DNA of 64,000 nt, taken from Thalassolituus sp. UBA1087. GTDB lineage: Bacteria > Pseudomonadota > Gammaproteobacteria > Pseudomonadales > Oceanobacteraceae. The first letter of the stretch is position 1. Each line of letters opens with the position of its first letter. Location: assembly GCA_002314145.1 (NCBI GenBank), contig DCCG01000044.1, positions 7,489 to 71,488 of the forward strand, read 5' to 3'. The position numbers were made by a program, and so were the translations under genes. The notes beneath the pieces are model-generated. The model ran no database searches. It saw nothing but the letters and a program-made list of their open reading frames with translations, and was not told where the DNA came from. Shown here one piece after another: positions 17,960 to 26,673 of the stretch.

Positions 17960-18810
17960 CAGCGGCCACGCACTTTACTTTCAACTTCGGTAAAGCTCGG
18001 GCGCCCGTGGGTAAACAGCGATTTACGCCCGAACTCTACCGCCAGTTGCGGCGGCAAACCGTTCAGTGAAGCGATAATGCACGCCTTACTGGCTTCATAG
18101 AGTTTGATTTCTTCTTCCGCAATATGCTGCATCACGGCACTGACCGGAGCGGCCAGCCCATAGGCCAGAAAGACGCCACTGAAGGTTCCTACCAGAGCAG
18201 CAGCCACGTGACCGCCGATTTCAGCAATCTCACCTTCAATCGCCCCCATGGTAATTACGATCCCCAGTACTGCCGCCACGATACCGAACCCCGGCAAACC
18301 ATCCGCGACCTTACTGATCGCCATCGCCGGCTGCTCTAATTCGTGCAGGCGCGCTTCTATCTCCTGATCCATCAGGGCTTCAAGTTCAAACGACGTCAGG
18401 TTACCGGCAGCGATAATGCGGAAATAATCGGCAATAAAATTGGCCAGTTCCTCATTGCCCTGTATCGCCGGGTAACGCGAAAACAACGCACTGGACGCGG
18501 GGCTTTCGACATCCGATTCAATGGCCATGATGCCTTCACGGCGGGCTTTGTTGAGGATGTCGTAAATCAGGCCCAGTACATCCATATACATGGCTTTATT
18601 GACCTTGCTGCCCATAATGATCTGTGGCGTCAGCTTGAAACACTTAACCACGACATGAAATGGATTGCCCAATAAAAAGGCGCCGAAGGCTGCACCACAG
18701 ATGATGAGCATCTCAAACGGCTGCCATAAGGCCAGCAGGTTGCCATGCGACATAACGTAGCCGTACAGCACACTGCCAAAAACAATAATTAAACCCAGAA
18801 AAAACAGCAT
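17959..18810 (-). CDS. motA: Flagellar stator protein MotA
   Basis: Four-helix stator subunit. The cytoplasmic loop contains the conserved YFRIIAAGNLTSFELEALMDQEIEA region, and the third and fourth helices carry DGLPGFGIVAAVLGIVITMGAI and GTFSGVFLAYGLAAPV. I start at the ATG at 18810 (MLFFLGLIIVFGSVLYGY, 283 residues), which matches MotA N-termini; the 31-residue upstream extension is not part of the family. It is divergent from the HDOD gene. Confidence 0.95.
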   Translation of the reverse strand: MLFFLGLIIVFGSVLYGYVMSHGNLLALWQPFEMLIICGAAFGAFLLGNPFHVVVKCFKLTPQIIMGSKVNKAMYMDVLGLIYDILNKARREGIMAIESDVESPASSALFSRYPAIQGNEELANFIADYFRIIAAGNLTSFELEALMDQEIEARLHELEQPAMAISKVADGLPGFGIVAAVLGIVITMGAIEGEIAEIGGHVAAALVGTFSGVFLAYGLAAPVSAVMQHIAEEEIKLYEASKACIIASLNGLPPQLAVEFGRKSLFTHGRPSFTEVESKVRGR

Positions 18811-18903
18811 TATTAAAAATCCCGGATGCTGTGGCGCCCTGTTCAAGCGGATAATGACTATAGTTAAGTAAAGGCTACAAATGACGGTTACACAAACCCG
18901 CAA

Positions 18904-20583
18904 ATGACTCAGTTAACGATAACACCGGCGCCGGCAGACCTGTGGAAAGACATCCGCAGCACCGAAACCTTTCCCATACTGGCGGAAACGCGCGACCGTA
19001 TCCGCCAGCAGATGCAGCAGGCACGGGTAAGTTTTGATGAACTGGCCCCCAGCATCGAAAGTGATCCGGCACTCTGTATGAATCTGCTGATGCTGGCGGC
19101 CAGACAACACCCCGGCTGCGTGGAGCAGATTTCCGGCGCGGCTGGCTGCCTGTCGCTGCTGGGCATGCAGGAGCTGGTCAAACTGATGAAAAAGATGACG
19201 GTCATTGAGCCCTGGCCAGAAAAACAGAATGAAATCGCTTACCGCCGGGCCATTATGTGTGCCCGCTTTGCCGGCAATCTGGCCGCCGAATGGAGCGCAA
19301 TCAAAGGAACTCAGTCCAGCAGCTATGCGCGCTGGAGTACCATGCTGACCATGGCCCCTCTGTGGTCCTGGCTGCTGCACTGGCCACAGGCCGCTAACTG
19401 GCAGTATCGGGTCAGCCAGGGTGACAGCCTGCAGCGCGCGGCGGAACAGATCTTCGGCGCTGATGAGAAACACTGGCTGCTGGTGTTACGGCATTTGCAT
19501 ATGCCCCAGATGGCACAACAGGTATACAGCCCGGAGGACAAGCCGGACAGTCGCCAGTGGCGCATACTGCGTCACCATGATCCCAGAGACCTGGATAATC
19601 AACGGCCGTTAATTCATCTCTGCCAGGCCCCCGCCATGACCAGTCTGATGGCAAATCAGCTGGCCTGGCATCTGCACATGGCGCCCACCGGCAAGCACAC
19701 AGAGCGCTGGCTGACACTGACCTGTCACTGGCTGGGTAAGCCACTGCACCAGATAGCGCCCAAAGTACGCTTACTGCAGCTGCAGACCAGCCGCCAGCAA
19801 CATTCGACTCTGGGCACCGGCCTGCATCTGCTGTTATCCCCGCACCCGGTGGCTGAACCTTATCCTTTCATCGCCGGCGATGACGCCGCCCACGACGGAA
19901 CTGACACAACCGGCACTGAGACTGCCACAACCCAAACGAAAGCAGCGGCAACCACAGCAGCGACAACCACAACAGAGGCGGGTAAACCGGAATCAGCGGA
20001 AGCACAGTCACAGCCCTCCGGCGGTGATGAAGCACGTCATATTGATCATGCCTACATGAAAAAACTGCTTAACCAGCTGCAGCAGGAACCCGACAGTTTT
20101 GGCGACTGGCACTTCCTGATGAAATGCATGCTGAAAGGTGTCACCGAAGGTCTGGGGCTGCCACAGGCCTGCGTGGCGCTGCTCAACAAAGATAAAACCC
20201 GGCTGAAAATCATCTACACCGAAGGCGTCAGCGCCGATGACCCGCTGCGCCGCTTCAACGTCGATCTGACCCGGCCCAGTCTGTTTACCAGACTACTGGA
20301 AAAAACCGCCGGCCTGATGCTGACGCCGGATAACCGCGAAAAATTCCTCAATCACCTGCCTGCGTCGGTAACCGATCTGATCCCTTCTCAGTCGGTGATG
20401 ATGTCGATCAACGCCGGCGCCAGCCCGATTGGTCTGGTGATGGGCTTTGCTGACGCACAACAGGCAGAGATTTCTCAGGCTGAGTATGCCGGTTTCAAGA
20501 ACCTGTGCATGATCGCCAGTCAAAGTCTCGCCACACTGCGCGCCAATACCCTGAAAAACAAAGCCGCCGGCAGACCGCACTGA
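18904..20583 (+). CDS. HDOD-domain signalling protein with C-terminal GAF-like domain
   Basis: Putative signal-output protein of 559 residues. The N-terminal 250 residues have the HDOD pattern (FPILAETRDRIRQQMQQ, SIESDPALCMNLLMLA, GAAGCLSLLGMQELVKLMKKM) but no HD metal motif, so it is probably a non-catalytic scaffold. A Thr/Ala-rich linker (about 330-375, many TT and AT pairs) leads to a GAF-like domain (about 395-550, LMKCMLKGVTEGLGLPQACVALLNKD). This gene lies between motA and the rhodanese in pseudomonads too, which suggests a link to motility or c-di-GMP signalling, but its partner is unknown. No strong ribosome-binding site precedes the ATG. Confidence 0.8.
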   Translation: MTQLTITPAPADLWKDIRSTETFPILAETRDRIRQQMQQARVSFDELAPSIESDPALCMNLLMLAARQHPGCVEQISGAAGCLSLLGMQELVKLMKKMTVIEPWPEKQNEIAYRRAIMCARFAGNLAAEWSAIKGTQSSSYARWSTMLTMAPLWSWLLHWPQAANWQYRVSQGDSLQRAAEQIFGADEKHWLLVLRHLHMPQMAQQVYSPEDKPDSRQWRILRHHDPRDLDNQRPLIHLCQAPAMTSLMANQLAWHLHMAPTGKHTERWLTLTCHWLGKPLHQIAPKVRLLQLQTSRQQHSTLGTGLHLLLSPHPVAEPYPFIAGDDAAHDGTDTTGTETATTQTKAAATTAATTTTEAGKPESAEAQSQPSGGDEARHIDHAYMKKLLNQLQQEPDSFGDWHFLMKCMLKGVTEGLGLPQACVALLNKDKTRLKIIYTEGVSADDPLRRFNVDLTRPSLFTRLLEKTAGLMLTPDNREKFLNHLPASVTDLIPSQSVMMSINAGASPIGLVMGFADAQQAEISQAEYAGFKNLCMIASQSLATLRANTLKNKAAGRPH

Positions 20584-20689
20584 CCGGACGCCGGACACAA
20601 GTCACCTGACATCCGTGGCAGTGTTGGATAAACTGCCCTCTTTCCAATTCTTTATGTTCAGCAGCTATCCAGTTTACGCGGAGTGTTTC

Positions 20690-21523
20690 ATGGCTGATTT
20701 TCCACTGTTACTTGAACCAGCCGATCTGGCTGCCCGTTTACCTTTTGCCGATAACGATAAGGTTCTGATCGTCGAACAGGCCAAAGCCGAAAACTTTATC
20801 GCCAACCACATTCCCGGTTCCGTCTGGCTGGACTTTAAAATGCTGCAGAGCGCCGGTCAGCCGGCACCGGGCAAGCTGCCGCCAATGGATCAGATTTCCG
20901 CTGCACTGAGCGCCATCGGACTGACTCCGGATACCCACGTTATCTGCTCTGATGATGAAGGCGGCGGCTGGGCCGGCCGTATGATCTGGGTACTGGACTG
21001 TATCGGTCACACCCGCTATTCCTACCTGAACGGTGGCCTCACGGCCTGGTTAGCCGAAGGGCTGCCAACCGCAGGCGGTGAAGTAACGCCGACAGCGAGT
21101 GATTACCGCGCTGAACTGGTGAACAGCGACTGCACTCTGAGTAAAGAGCAGATTATTGCCCGTCTTGGTCAGCCGGACTTTGCTGTCTGGGATGCCCGCT
21201 CCAGAGAAGAATACACAGGCGAAAAAGTCAACGCGCAGCGTGGTGGACATATTCCCGGTGCGGTGAATTACGAATGGACACGGGGAATGGACAAAGAGCG
21301 TGGCCTTAAAATTAATGATCTGGAAAAATTCCGCGCGCTGCTCAAAGACATGGGCATCGACGAAAGCAAAGAAATCGCCACTCATTGCCAGACCCACCAT
21401 CGCTCAGGCTTCACCTATCTGGTGGGAAAAATTCTCGGCTTTAACATCAAAGGCTATGACGGTTCCTGGGCCGAATGGGGTAATGATCCCGCCACCCCGG
21501 TCAATACCGGTGAACAGCCTTAA
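20690..21523 (+). CDS. Two-domain rhodanese (thiosulfate sulfurtransferase)
   Basis: Transfers sulfur from thiosulfate or a similar donor to cyanide or thiol acceptors. It has two rhodanese domains, inactive (about 8-125) and active (about 150-275). The active loop is H-C-Q-T-H-H-R-S with nucleophile Cys233. The NHIPGSVWLDFK and GHIPGAVNYEW motifs mark the domains. I use the ATG at 20690 (MADFPLLLEPADLAARL, 278 residues); the 25-residue upstream extension has no family support. It corresponds in position to rhdA of pseudomonads, and psd starts 12 bases after it. Confidence 0.92.
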   Translation: MADFPLLLEPADLAARLPFADNDKVLIVEQAKAENFIANHIPGSVWLDFKMLQSAGQPAPGKLPPMDQISAALSAIGLTPDTHVICSDDEGGGWAGRMIWVLDCIGHTRYSYLNGGLTAWLAEGLPTAGGEVTPTASDYRAELVNSDCTLSKEQIIARLGQPDFAVWDARSREEYTGEKVNAQRGGHIPGAVNYEWTRGMDKERGLKINDLEKFRALLKDMGIDESKEIATHCQTHHRSGFTYLVGKILGFNIKGYDGSWAEWGNDPATPVNTGEQP

Positions 21524-21535
21524 GGATATACAGAC

Positions 21536-22396
21536 ATGACGTTTAAACAGAAAGCTTTTATCGCAGTGCAATATGTCGTGCCGCATCACCTGCTGTCGCG
21601 CCTGGTGGGCTGGCTGGCCGCCAGTGAAATACGCTGGATAAAAAACACCTTTATCAACTTTTTCATTAAGCAGTTTGGCATCAATATGGACGAAGCCAAA
21701 CGTAAAAATGCGGATGAATTTTCCTGCTTTAACGATTTTTTCACCCGTGAACTGGAAGACGATGTACGTCCGGTTGCCGCCGCAGAAAATCAGATCGTAT
21801 CGCCGGCGGACGGTGCCGTATCGCAGCTCGGCAGCATCGAAAATGGCCGTATTTTTCAGGCCAAAGGACAGGATTATTCACTGATTGAACTGCTCGGTGG
21901 TCATACCCAACGGGCGGAAAAATTTATGGGCGGAGAATTCGCCACCATTTATCTGTCGCCAAAGGATTATCACCGTGTGCACATGCCGGTTACCGGTACC
22001 CTGCGCGAGATGGTTTATGTCCCCGGTGATCTGTTCTCGGTGAACCAGACCACAGCAGAAAACGTACCGCGTCTGTTTGCCCGCAACGAACGCCTGGTCT
22101 GTATCTTTGATACTGAACAGGGTCCGATGGCAATGATTCTGGTGGGGGCTATGATCGTCGCTGCCATTGAAACCGTCTGGGCCGGGCGAATTACGCCAAT
22201 GGAGCGCAAAACCAAAGTCACCGACTACACAGATCCGCAACCGGTGACCATTGAAAAAGGCGAAGAAATGGGTCGCTTCCTGCTGGGCTCTACCGTCGTG
22301 CTGTGTTTTGCCAAAGATAAAATTCACTGGCTGGAAGAACTGGGGGCAGAGTCACCGCTGCGTATGGGTGAAGCCATTGCCATGAGCATCGAATAA
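21536..22396 (+). CDS. psd: Phosphatidylserine decarboxylase proenzyme
   Basis: Inner-membrane enzyme that makes phosphatidylethanolamine. The self-cleavage motif L250-G-S-T is present; Ser252 becomes the pyruvoyl group of the alpha chain. Other conserved stretches are VSPADGAVSQLG, YLSPKDYHRVHMPVTG and LFSVNQTTAENVPRLFARNERLV. Length 286 is typical. It follows the rhodanese closely and is closed by a strong terminator. Confidence 0.96.
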   Translation: MTFKQKAFIAVQYVVPHHLLSRLVGWLAASEIRWIKNTFINFFIKQFGINMDEAKRKNADEFSCFNDFFTRELEDDVRPVAAAENQIVSPADGAVSQLGSIENGRIFQAKGQDYSLIELLGGHTQRAEKFMGGEFATIYLSPKDYHRVHMPVTGTLREMVYVPGDLFSVNQTTAENVPRLFARNERLVCIFDTEQGPMAMILVGAMIVAAIETVWAGRITPMERKTKVTDYTDPQPVTIEKGEEMGRFLLGSTVVLCFAKDKIHWLEELGAESPLRMGEAIAMSIE

Positions 22397-22427
22397 ACCC
22401 ACAGTCTGCCTCTGCTGCCGTCACCCC

Positions 22428-22462
22428 AAAGCCGCCCATAAACAACAATGGGCGGCTTTTTT
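22428..22462 (+). terminator. Rho-independent terminator after psd
   Basis: GCCGCCCAT and ATGGGCGGC form a 9-bp stem with an 8-base loop, followed by six T, about 30 bases after the psd stop. Confidence 0.9.
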
Positions 22463-22512
22463 CTTTCCCGTGATCCGTCCTGAAATATGCGGCGTGTTCT
22501 TTTTAACCGCCG

Positions 22513-23820
22513 TCAATCGGTCAGCGGATTAATCCCGCTATTCAGCTGGCGACTGCGCTGTATCAGCCAGCAGCTCAATGCCGCCAGAATTAACAGGCCA
22601 TACAGATAAGGCGCCACAGTGATCAGTTGTTCCAGCCAGAGAGTCAGCTGATTAGGTGTCTGTTCAATCCGTTCCAGCAACCAGCCACCAGCGGCAACCA
22701 GCGCGAACAGCGCAGAAACCAACCGCAGCCAGAAATAAACATGCAGCTGACGGCTGATCACCAGCAGCAGTGGCATCACCAGTGCCACCAGCAACAACTG
22801 CTGCAGTTCAATTCCCGTGGTAAAGGCCAGCAATGCGGCCCCCAGATCCGTGCCATTCAACCCCATCCGGGCCAGGTTTTCAGCGAACGCCGCGCCGTGT
22901 ATCAGCCCGAAGACCACCGCGATGGCCAGTTGTCCGCGGTTAGCAAAAGGCAGCGGGCGAACAGCAAACACCGCCGTGGCCATAATGGTGAGTGCTATGA
23001 CGACTTCAATCCATTGACCACCGGCCGGTATCCAGCCCAGTGTTGCCATCACCAGGGTCAATGTGTGGCCCAGCGTAAAAGCACTGACCAGTTTCACGAT
23101 CTGCATCACCGCCTGGCGGTTGCTGAGCCTGCCGCCCCAGCGTCCGTTAACCAGCATCAGCGGTGCCGTCAGCAGCAGACAGAACAGAAACAGCAGATGA
23201 TCCGTTCCATGGCGGATGTGATCCATGCCATGTATAAACATTGAGCGGATGCCCTGCCATAAACTGGCGCCATCACGTTCAATCACCAGCTGCGGGGATG
23301 GTTTGGTAATGACGCCCAGCAGCGCCGGTTCACCCAGCACACCCTGGCGGAAATCACTCTGAATGCTGACGTACAGATCGTGATTGCTGACCGCCGAAGT
23401 GATGACATCCGAATGCAGTGTCATGCGCCCCTCCGTGCTCGCCAGCGGAAACCAGAGCTCTGTTTTCAGCATCGGCGTATTGGTGCCGTTCTGGTCTTTC
23501 CAGGTATTCCAGCTGTTAAGAATCTGCGGTGTGATCCGCTCCCCCTGACGGTTACTGATCCACAGATGTGTATCCAGATGCTGTTGCAGCTTATGCCGCA
23601 GCTCTGTTCCGCGAAAATCTTCATCGTGAGGAATCTGCACATTCAGAGCGTAATCGATACGGTCCAGCGGGAAATAAGCCTCCATAGTTACCCCCTGTTC
23701 AGTAACGAACAGGTAGTATTCACTGGACGCGGGTTTATGAGCCTGGGCGTTCAGACTGGCGGTCAGCACCAGCAGGCTGAGGACGAAACAACGGGTAATC
23801 ATATTCATGGTGGCCAGCAT
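22513..23820 (-). CDS. HupE/UreJ-family membrane protein
   Basis: Likely membrane protein for metal or hydrogenase-accessory transport; the substrate is unknown. A signal peptide (MITRCFVLSLLVLTASLNAQA) precedes a periplasmic domain of about 160 residues. A HupE_UreJ_2-type membrane region with about seven helices follows. Its first helix opens with FIHGMDHIRHGTDHLLFLFCLL, whose His/Asp residues could bind metal, and IHGAAFAENLARMG follows later. No hydrogenase or urease genes are in the window. Several Met codons occur near the start (23820, 23808, 23802), so the exact start is uncertain. Length up to 435. Confidence 0.75.
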   Translation of the reverse strand: MLATMNMITRCFVLSLLVLTASLNAQAHKPASSEYYLFVTEQGVTMEAYFPLDRIDYALNVQIPHDEDFRGTELRHKLQQHLDTHLWISNRQGERITPQILNSWNTWKDQNGTNTPMLKTELWFPLASTEGRMTLHSDVITSAVSNHDLYVSIQSDFRQGVLGEPALLGVITKPSPQLVIERDGASLWQGIRSMFIHGMDHIRHGTDHLLFLFCLLLTAPLMLVNGRWGGRLSNRQAVMQIVKLVSAFTLGHTLTLVMATLGWIPAGGQWIEVVIALTIMATAVFAVRPLPFANRGQLAIAVVFGLIHGAAFAENLARMGLNGTDLGAALLAFTTGIELQQLLLVALVMPLLLVISRQLHVYFWLRLVSALFALVAAGGWLLERIEQTPNQLTLWLEQLITVAPYLYGLLILAALSCWLIQRSRQLNSGINPLTD

Positions 23821-23915
23821 AACCGCCGCTGCTGACGTCTTTATGACAGCAAGACGTCAGCGCTGGAACGCTATGATGCAGAGATGGCTCAAATCCCTGG
23901 CCGCTGACCGGCTGT

Positions 23916-24836
23916 TTAAGCCCGCCCCCAGTCGAAGGCCAGCACGTCAGCGATGCTGTCAGTGTTCAGCAGCGTCATCAGCAGGCGATCCAGCCCCATG
24001 GCCACCCCGGCGCAGGCCGGCATCCCATGCTGCAATGCGTTCAGCAGTCGTTCATCCAGCGGACGGCCATCGGCCTCTGCTTCGAAACGGCGGCGCTGTT
24101 CATCTGCATCGGTCAGTTCGTAATAGCCATTGGCCAGTTCCGCGCCGTTGAAATACAGCTCAAAGCGGCGGGCCACCGGTTGGCCACTGTCGTTGGCCGT
24201 CACTTTTGCCATAGCCGCCTGAGAGGCCGGAAATTCGTCGATAAATACCAGAGTATCTTTGCTCAGCGCCGGTTCTACCGCATGACTCATAATAATATCC
24301 AGCCAGCCATCACGGCTGAGCTGCAGATCCTGACCGGCCAGTTGCCGGCCTGCAGCAGCGATGTCACTGTCCGTTGCAGTGAAGACGTTCACCCCGGCAT
24401 AGCGACTCAGCGCCTCTGCATACTGCAGATGCTCAACCGGCAGTTGCGCATAGCCGGGGGCCAGCATCAGCCGGGTCAGCGCTGCCACCTCCTGCATTAA
24501 CCGCTGGTCGTCCCAGCCTACCCGGTACCATTCCAGCATGGAAAATTCCGGATTATGCCGGTGTCCGGCTTCCCCGCGGCGAAACACCCGGGCAATCTGG
24601 AAAATATCGCCATACCCCGCACACAGCAGGCGCTTCATAGCGTATTCCGGCGACGTGTGCAGATAGCGCTGATCCAGGGTCTGCATCGGTTCAATATTCG
24701 GGTCACACACCGACGCCTGCGACAGATAAGGCGTTTCCACTTCTGTGACGTCCTGTTCACTGAAATAACGGCGGATGGTCTGATACAGACGCTGACGGGC
24801 CAGCAGCGCGTCACGGCTGGCGGTGGGTTGCCACAT
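23916..24836 (-). CDS. epmA: EF-P lysine (beta-lysyl) ligase EpmA
   Basis: Class II lysyl-tRNA synthetase paralogue that attaches beta-lysine to Lys34 of EF-P. It lacks the anticodon-binding domain. Class II motifs are visible: VTEVETPYLSQASV (motif 1), HTSPEYAMKRLLCAGYGDIFQIARVFRRGEAGHRHNPEFSMLEWYR (motif 2, spanning) and GVAMGLDRLLM (motif 3). I start at the ATG at 24836 (306 residues) because AGGA sits seven bases before it; a TTG at 24851 is less likely. Sequence between it and efp contains the efp terminator. Confidence 0.94.
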   Translation of the reverse strand: MWQPTASRDALLARQRLYQTIRRYFSEQDVTEVETPYLSQASVCDPNIEPMQTLDQRYLHTSPEYAMKRLLCAGYGDIFQIARVFRRGEAGHRHNPEFSMLEWYRVGWDDQRLMQEVAALTRLMLAPGYAQLPVEHLQYAEALSRYAGVNVFTATDSDIAAAGRQLAGQDLQLSRDGWLDIIMSHAVEPALSKDTLVFIDEFPASQAAMAKVTANDSGQPVARRFELYFNGAELANGYYELTDADEQRRRFEAEADGRPLDERLLNALQHGMPACAGVAMGLDRLLMTLLNTDSIADVLAFDWGRA

Positions 24837-24865
24837 AAGAAGATCCTGCAAACATAAACGGCATC

Positions 24866-24892
24866 AAAAAAGGGAGCCGCAGCTCCCTTTTG
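24866..24892 (-). terminator. Rho-independent terminator after efp
   Basis: GGGAGC and GCTCCC pair around a CGCA loop. On the minus strand six T follow. It lies between efp and epmA, so epmA probably has its own promoter or depends on read-through. Confidence 0.8.
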
Positions 24893-24913
24893 TATCTGCT
24901 CTGGGGCGGCAGA

Positions 24914-25480
24914 TTATACCCGGCTGACGTATTCGCCGGAGCGGGTATCCACTTTCAGTTTGTCACCGATGTTGATAAACAGAGGCACTTTAACCACAGC
25001 GCCGGTGCTCAGGGTTGCCGGTTTGTTACCACCGTTGGCCGTATCGCCTTTCAGGCCCGGATCGGTTTCAGTGACTTCCAGCTCAACAAAGTTAGGGGGC
25101 GCAACCGTCAGCACCGCACCATTGAACAGGGTAATAACGTATACATCCTGCTCTTTCAGCCATTTGATGGTCTCGCCCAGTGCTTCTTCAGAAGCTGCAT
25201 GCTGCTCAAAGGAACCATCAGTCGCCATGAAATGCCAGAATTCACCGTCGGTGTACAGGTACTCCATATCCACTTCCATCACATCCGCACCTTCCAGGGA
25301 GTCACCGGATTTGAAGGTTTTCTCAACCACACGGCCGTTGCGCAGGTTACGCAGTTTTACCCGGTTGAATGCCTGGCCTTTACCCGGTTTCACGTACTCA
25401 TTTTCAATAATGGAGCACGGCTCGTTTTCGAGCATCACCTTAAGACCTGATTTGAATTCGTTGGTAGAATAGTTCGCCAT
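24914..25480 (-). CDS. efp: Translation elongation factor P
   Basis: Relieves ribosome stalling at polyproline stretches. The KOW-like domain carries YVKPGKGQAFNRVKLRNL with the modified residue Lys34. Two OB domains follow, ending in the family signature DPGLKGDTANGGNKPATLSTGAVVKVPLFI. I start at the second Met (MANYSTNEF, 25480, 188 residues), which puts the lysine exactly at 34. It is only about 35 bases from the divergent epmB start, so the two share a promoter region. Confidence 0.97.
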   Translation of the reverse strand: MANYSTNEFKSGLKVMLENEPCSIIENEYVKPGKGQAFNRVKLRNLRNGRVVEKTFKSGDSLEGADVMEVDMEYLYTDGEFWHFMATDGSFEQHAASEEALGETIKWLKEQDVYVITLFNGAVLTVAPPNFVELEVTETDPGLKGDTANGGNKPATLSTGAVVKVPLFINIGDKLKVDTRSGEYVSRV

Positions 25481-25515
25481 TTTACAGCCCAATCAATGTA
25501 GGATATTTTCAAAAG

Positions 25516-26538
25516 TTGCCTATCATAACCCGAACAGCCGATTCTGTTGAGAGCGAAGACTGGCGACAGGTCCTGTCAGAGTCATTCCGCCGTCCCGCTG
25601 ATCTGCTTAACTGGCTCGGTCTGCCCGCTGCCGGCTTGCCTGGCGGCAGCGATGATCAGCCCGATTTTCCGATGCTGGTGCCCCGGCCTTACGCCCGGCG
25701 CATGGAAGCCCGCCCGGATGACCCCCTGCTGCTGCAGGTACTGCCACTGACGGAAGAAAAGCGTGAACAGCCCGGCTTTATTACCGATCCATTAGCGGAA
25801 GACAGTGCCAACACCACCCCGGGCATTATTCACAAATACCATGGCCGGGTACTGTTACTGGCGGCCTCAGGCTGTGCCGTCAACTGCCGCTATTGCTTCC
25901 GCCGTCATTTTCCTTATGCCGACAACCGCCTCAGCCGCGCCCAGTGGCAGCAAGCTCTGGATTACGTGCGGCGTGATAACAGTATCAGTGAAATTATCCT
26001 GAGCGGGGGCGACCCGTTGATGTTGCAGGACGCCGACCTGCAGCAGTTGATTGACCACTGTCAGGCAATCCCGCATGTGCGCCGCCTGCGTATCCACACC
26101 CGTCTGCCGGTGGTCATTCCACAGCGGCTGACGCCTGCCCTCACCGCCATGCTGGCCGCGACCCGTCTGCAGGTATCCATGGTCTTGCATATCAATCATC
26201 CCCGCGAACTGAGCGACGATCATCGCAGGCCATTGAAGAGCCTGGCCGCTGCCGGGATTACCCTGCTGAATCAGTCGGTTTTATTGGCACAGATCAATAA
26301 TAATATCAGCGTTCTTTCTGAGTTAAGTGAGCGTTTGTTTGAATTTGGCATTCTGCCCTATTACCTTCATCTTCTTGACCGGGTGAAGGGCGCTCACCAC
26401 TTCGATGTTCCGGAGTCAGAGGCCATTGCATTGCATCAGGAACTGCAAACACTGCTACCCGGCTATTTGGTCCCTAAATTAGCCAGAGAGGTCGCCGGAT
26501 TACCAAATAAAGCGATGATTCACCTCGACAGGGATTAA
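25516..26538 (+). CDS. epmB: EF-P beta-lysylation protein EpmB (lysine 2,3-aminomutase)
   Basis: Radical SAM and PLP enzyme that makes (R)-beta-lysine for EF-P modification. The iron-sulfur motif CxxxCxxC is Cys120, 124 and 127 in CAVNCRYCFRRHFPY. ILSGGDPLML and RIHTRLPVVIPQRL are the next family blocks, and the C-terminal PKLAREVAGLPNKAMIHL closes it. The start is TTG at 25516, chosen because the N-terminus fits EpmB length (340) and no ATG is available nearby. AGGA lies 12 bases upstream. Confidence 0.94.
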   Translation: MPIITRTADSVESEDWRQVLSESFRRPADLLNWLGLPAAGLPGGSDDQPDFPMLVPRPYARRMEARPDDPLLLQVLPLTEEKREQPGFITDPLAEDSANTTPGIIHKYHGRVLLLAASGCAVNCRYCFRRHFPYADNRLSRAQWQQALDYVRRDNSISEIILSGGDPLMLQDADLQQLIDHCQAIPHVRRLRIHTRLPVVIPQRLTPALTAMLAATRLQVSMVLHINHPRELSDDHRRPLKSLAAAGITLLNQSVLLAQINNNISVLSELSERLFEFGILPYYLHLLDRVKGAHHFDVPESEAIALHQELQTLLPGYLVPKLAREVAGLPNKAMIHLDRD

Positions 26539-26576
26539 ATTCTTCCCTATAAACCAGTGAATTCTTTCTGTATTCC

Positions 26577-26604
26577 GTTACAGATTGTACAAAGCCGCTA
26601 TAAT
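26577..26604 (+). promoter_or_regulatory. Candidate sigma70 promoter for the PilZ-like/fimX region
   Basis: GTTACA (4 of 6 consensus bases) is separated by 16 bases from a perfect TATAAT at 26599-26604. It lies about 70 bases upstream of the chosen ATG at 26674, which supports that start over a GTG at 26557 that would precede the promoter. Confidence 0.55.
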
Positions 26605-26673
26605 AGATGTGATATCTGGCACTTTTTACTAAGAAGGCCGGGCCATGTGTTACGACTTAATCAGCAGGATTGC

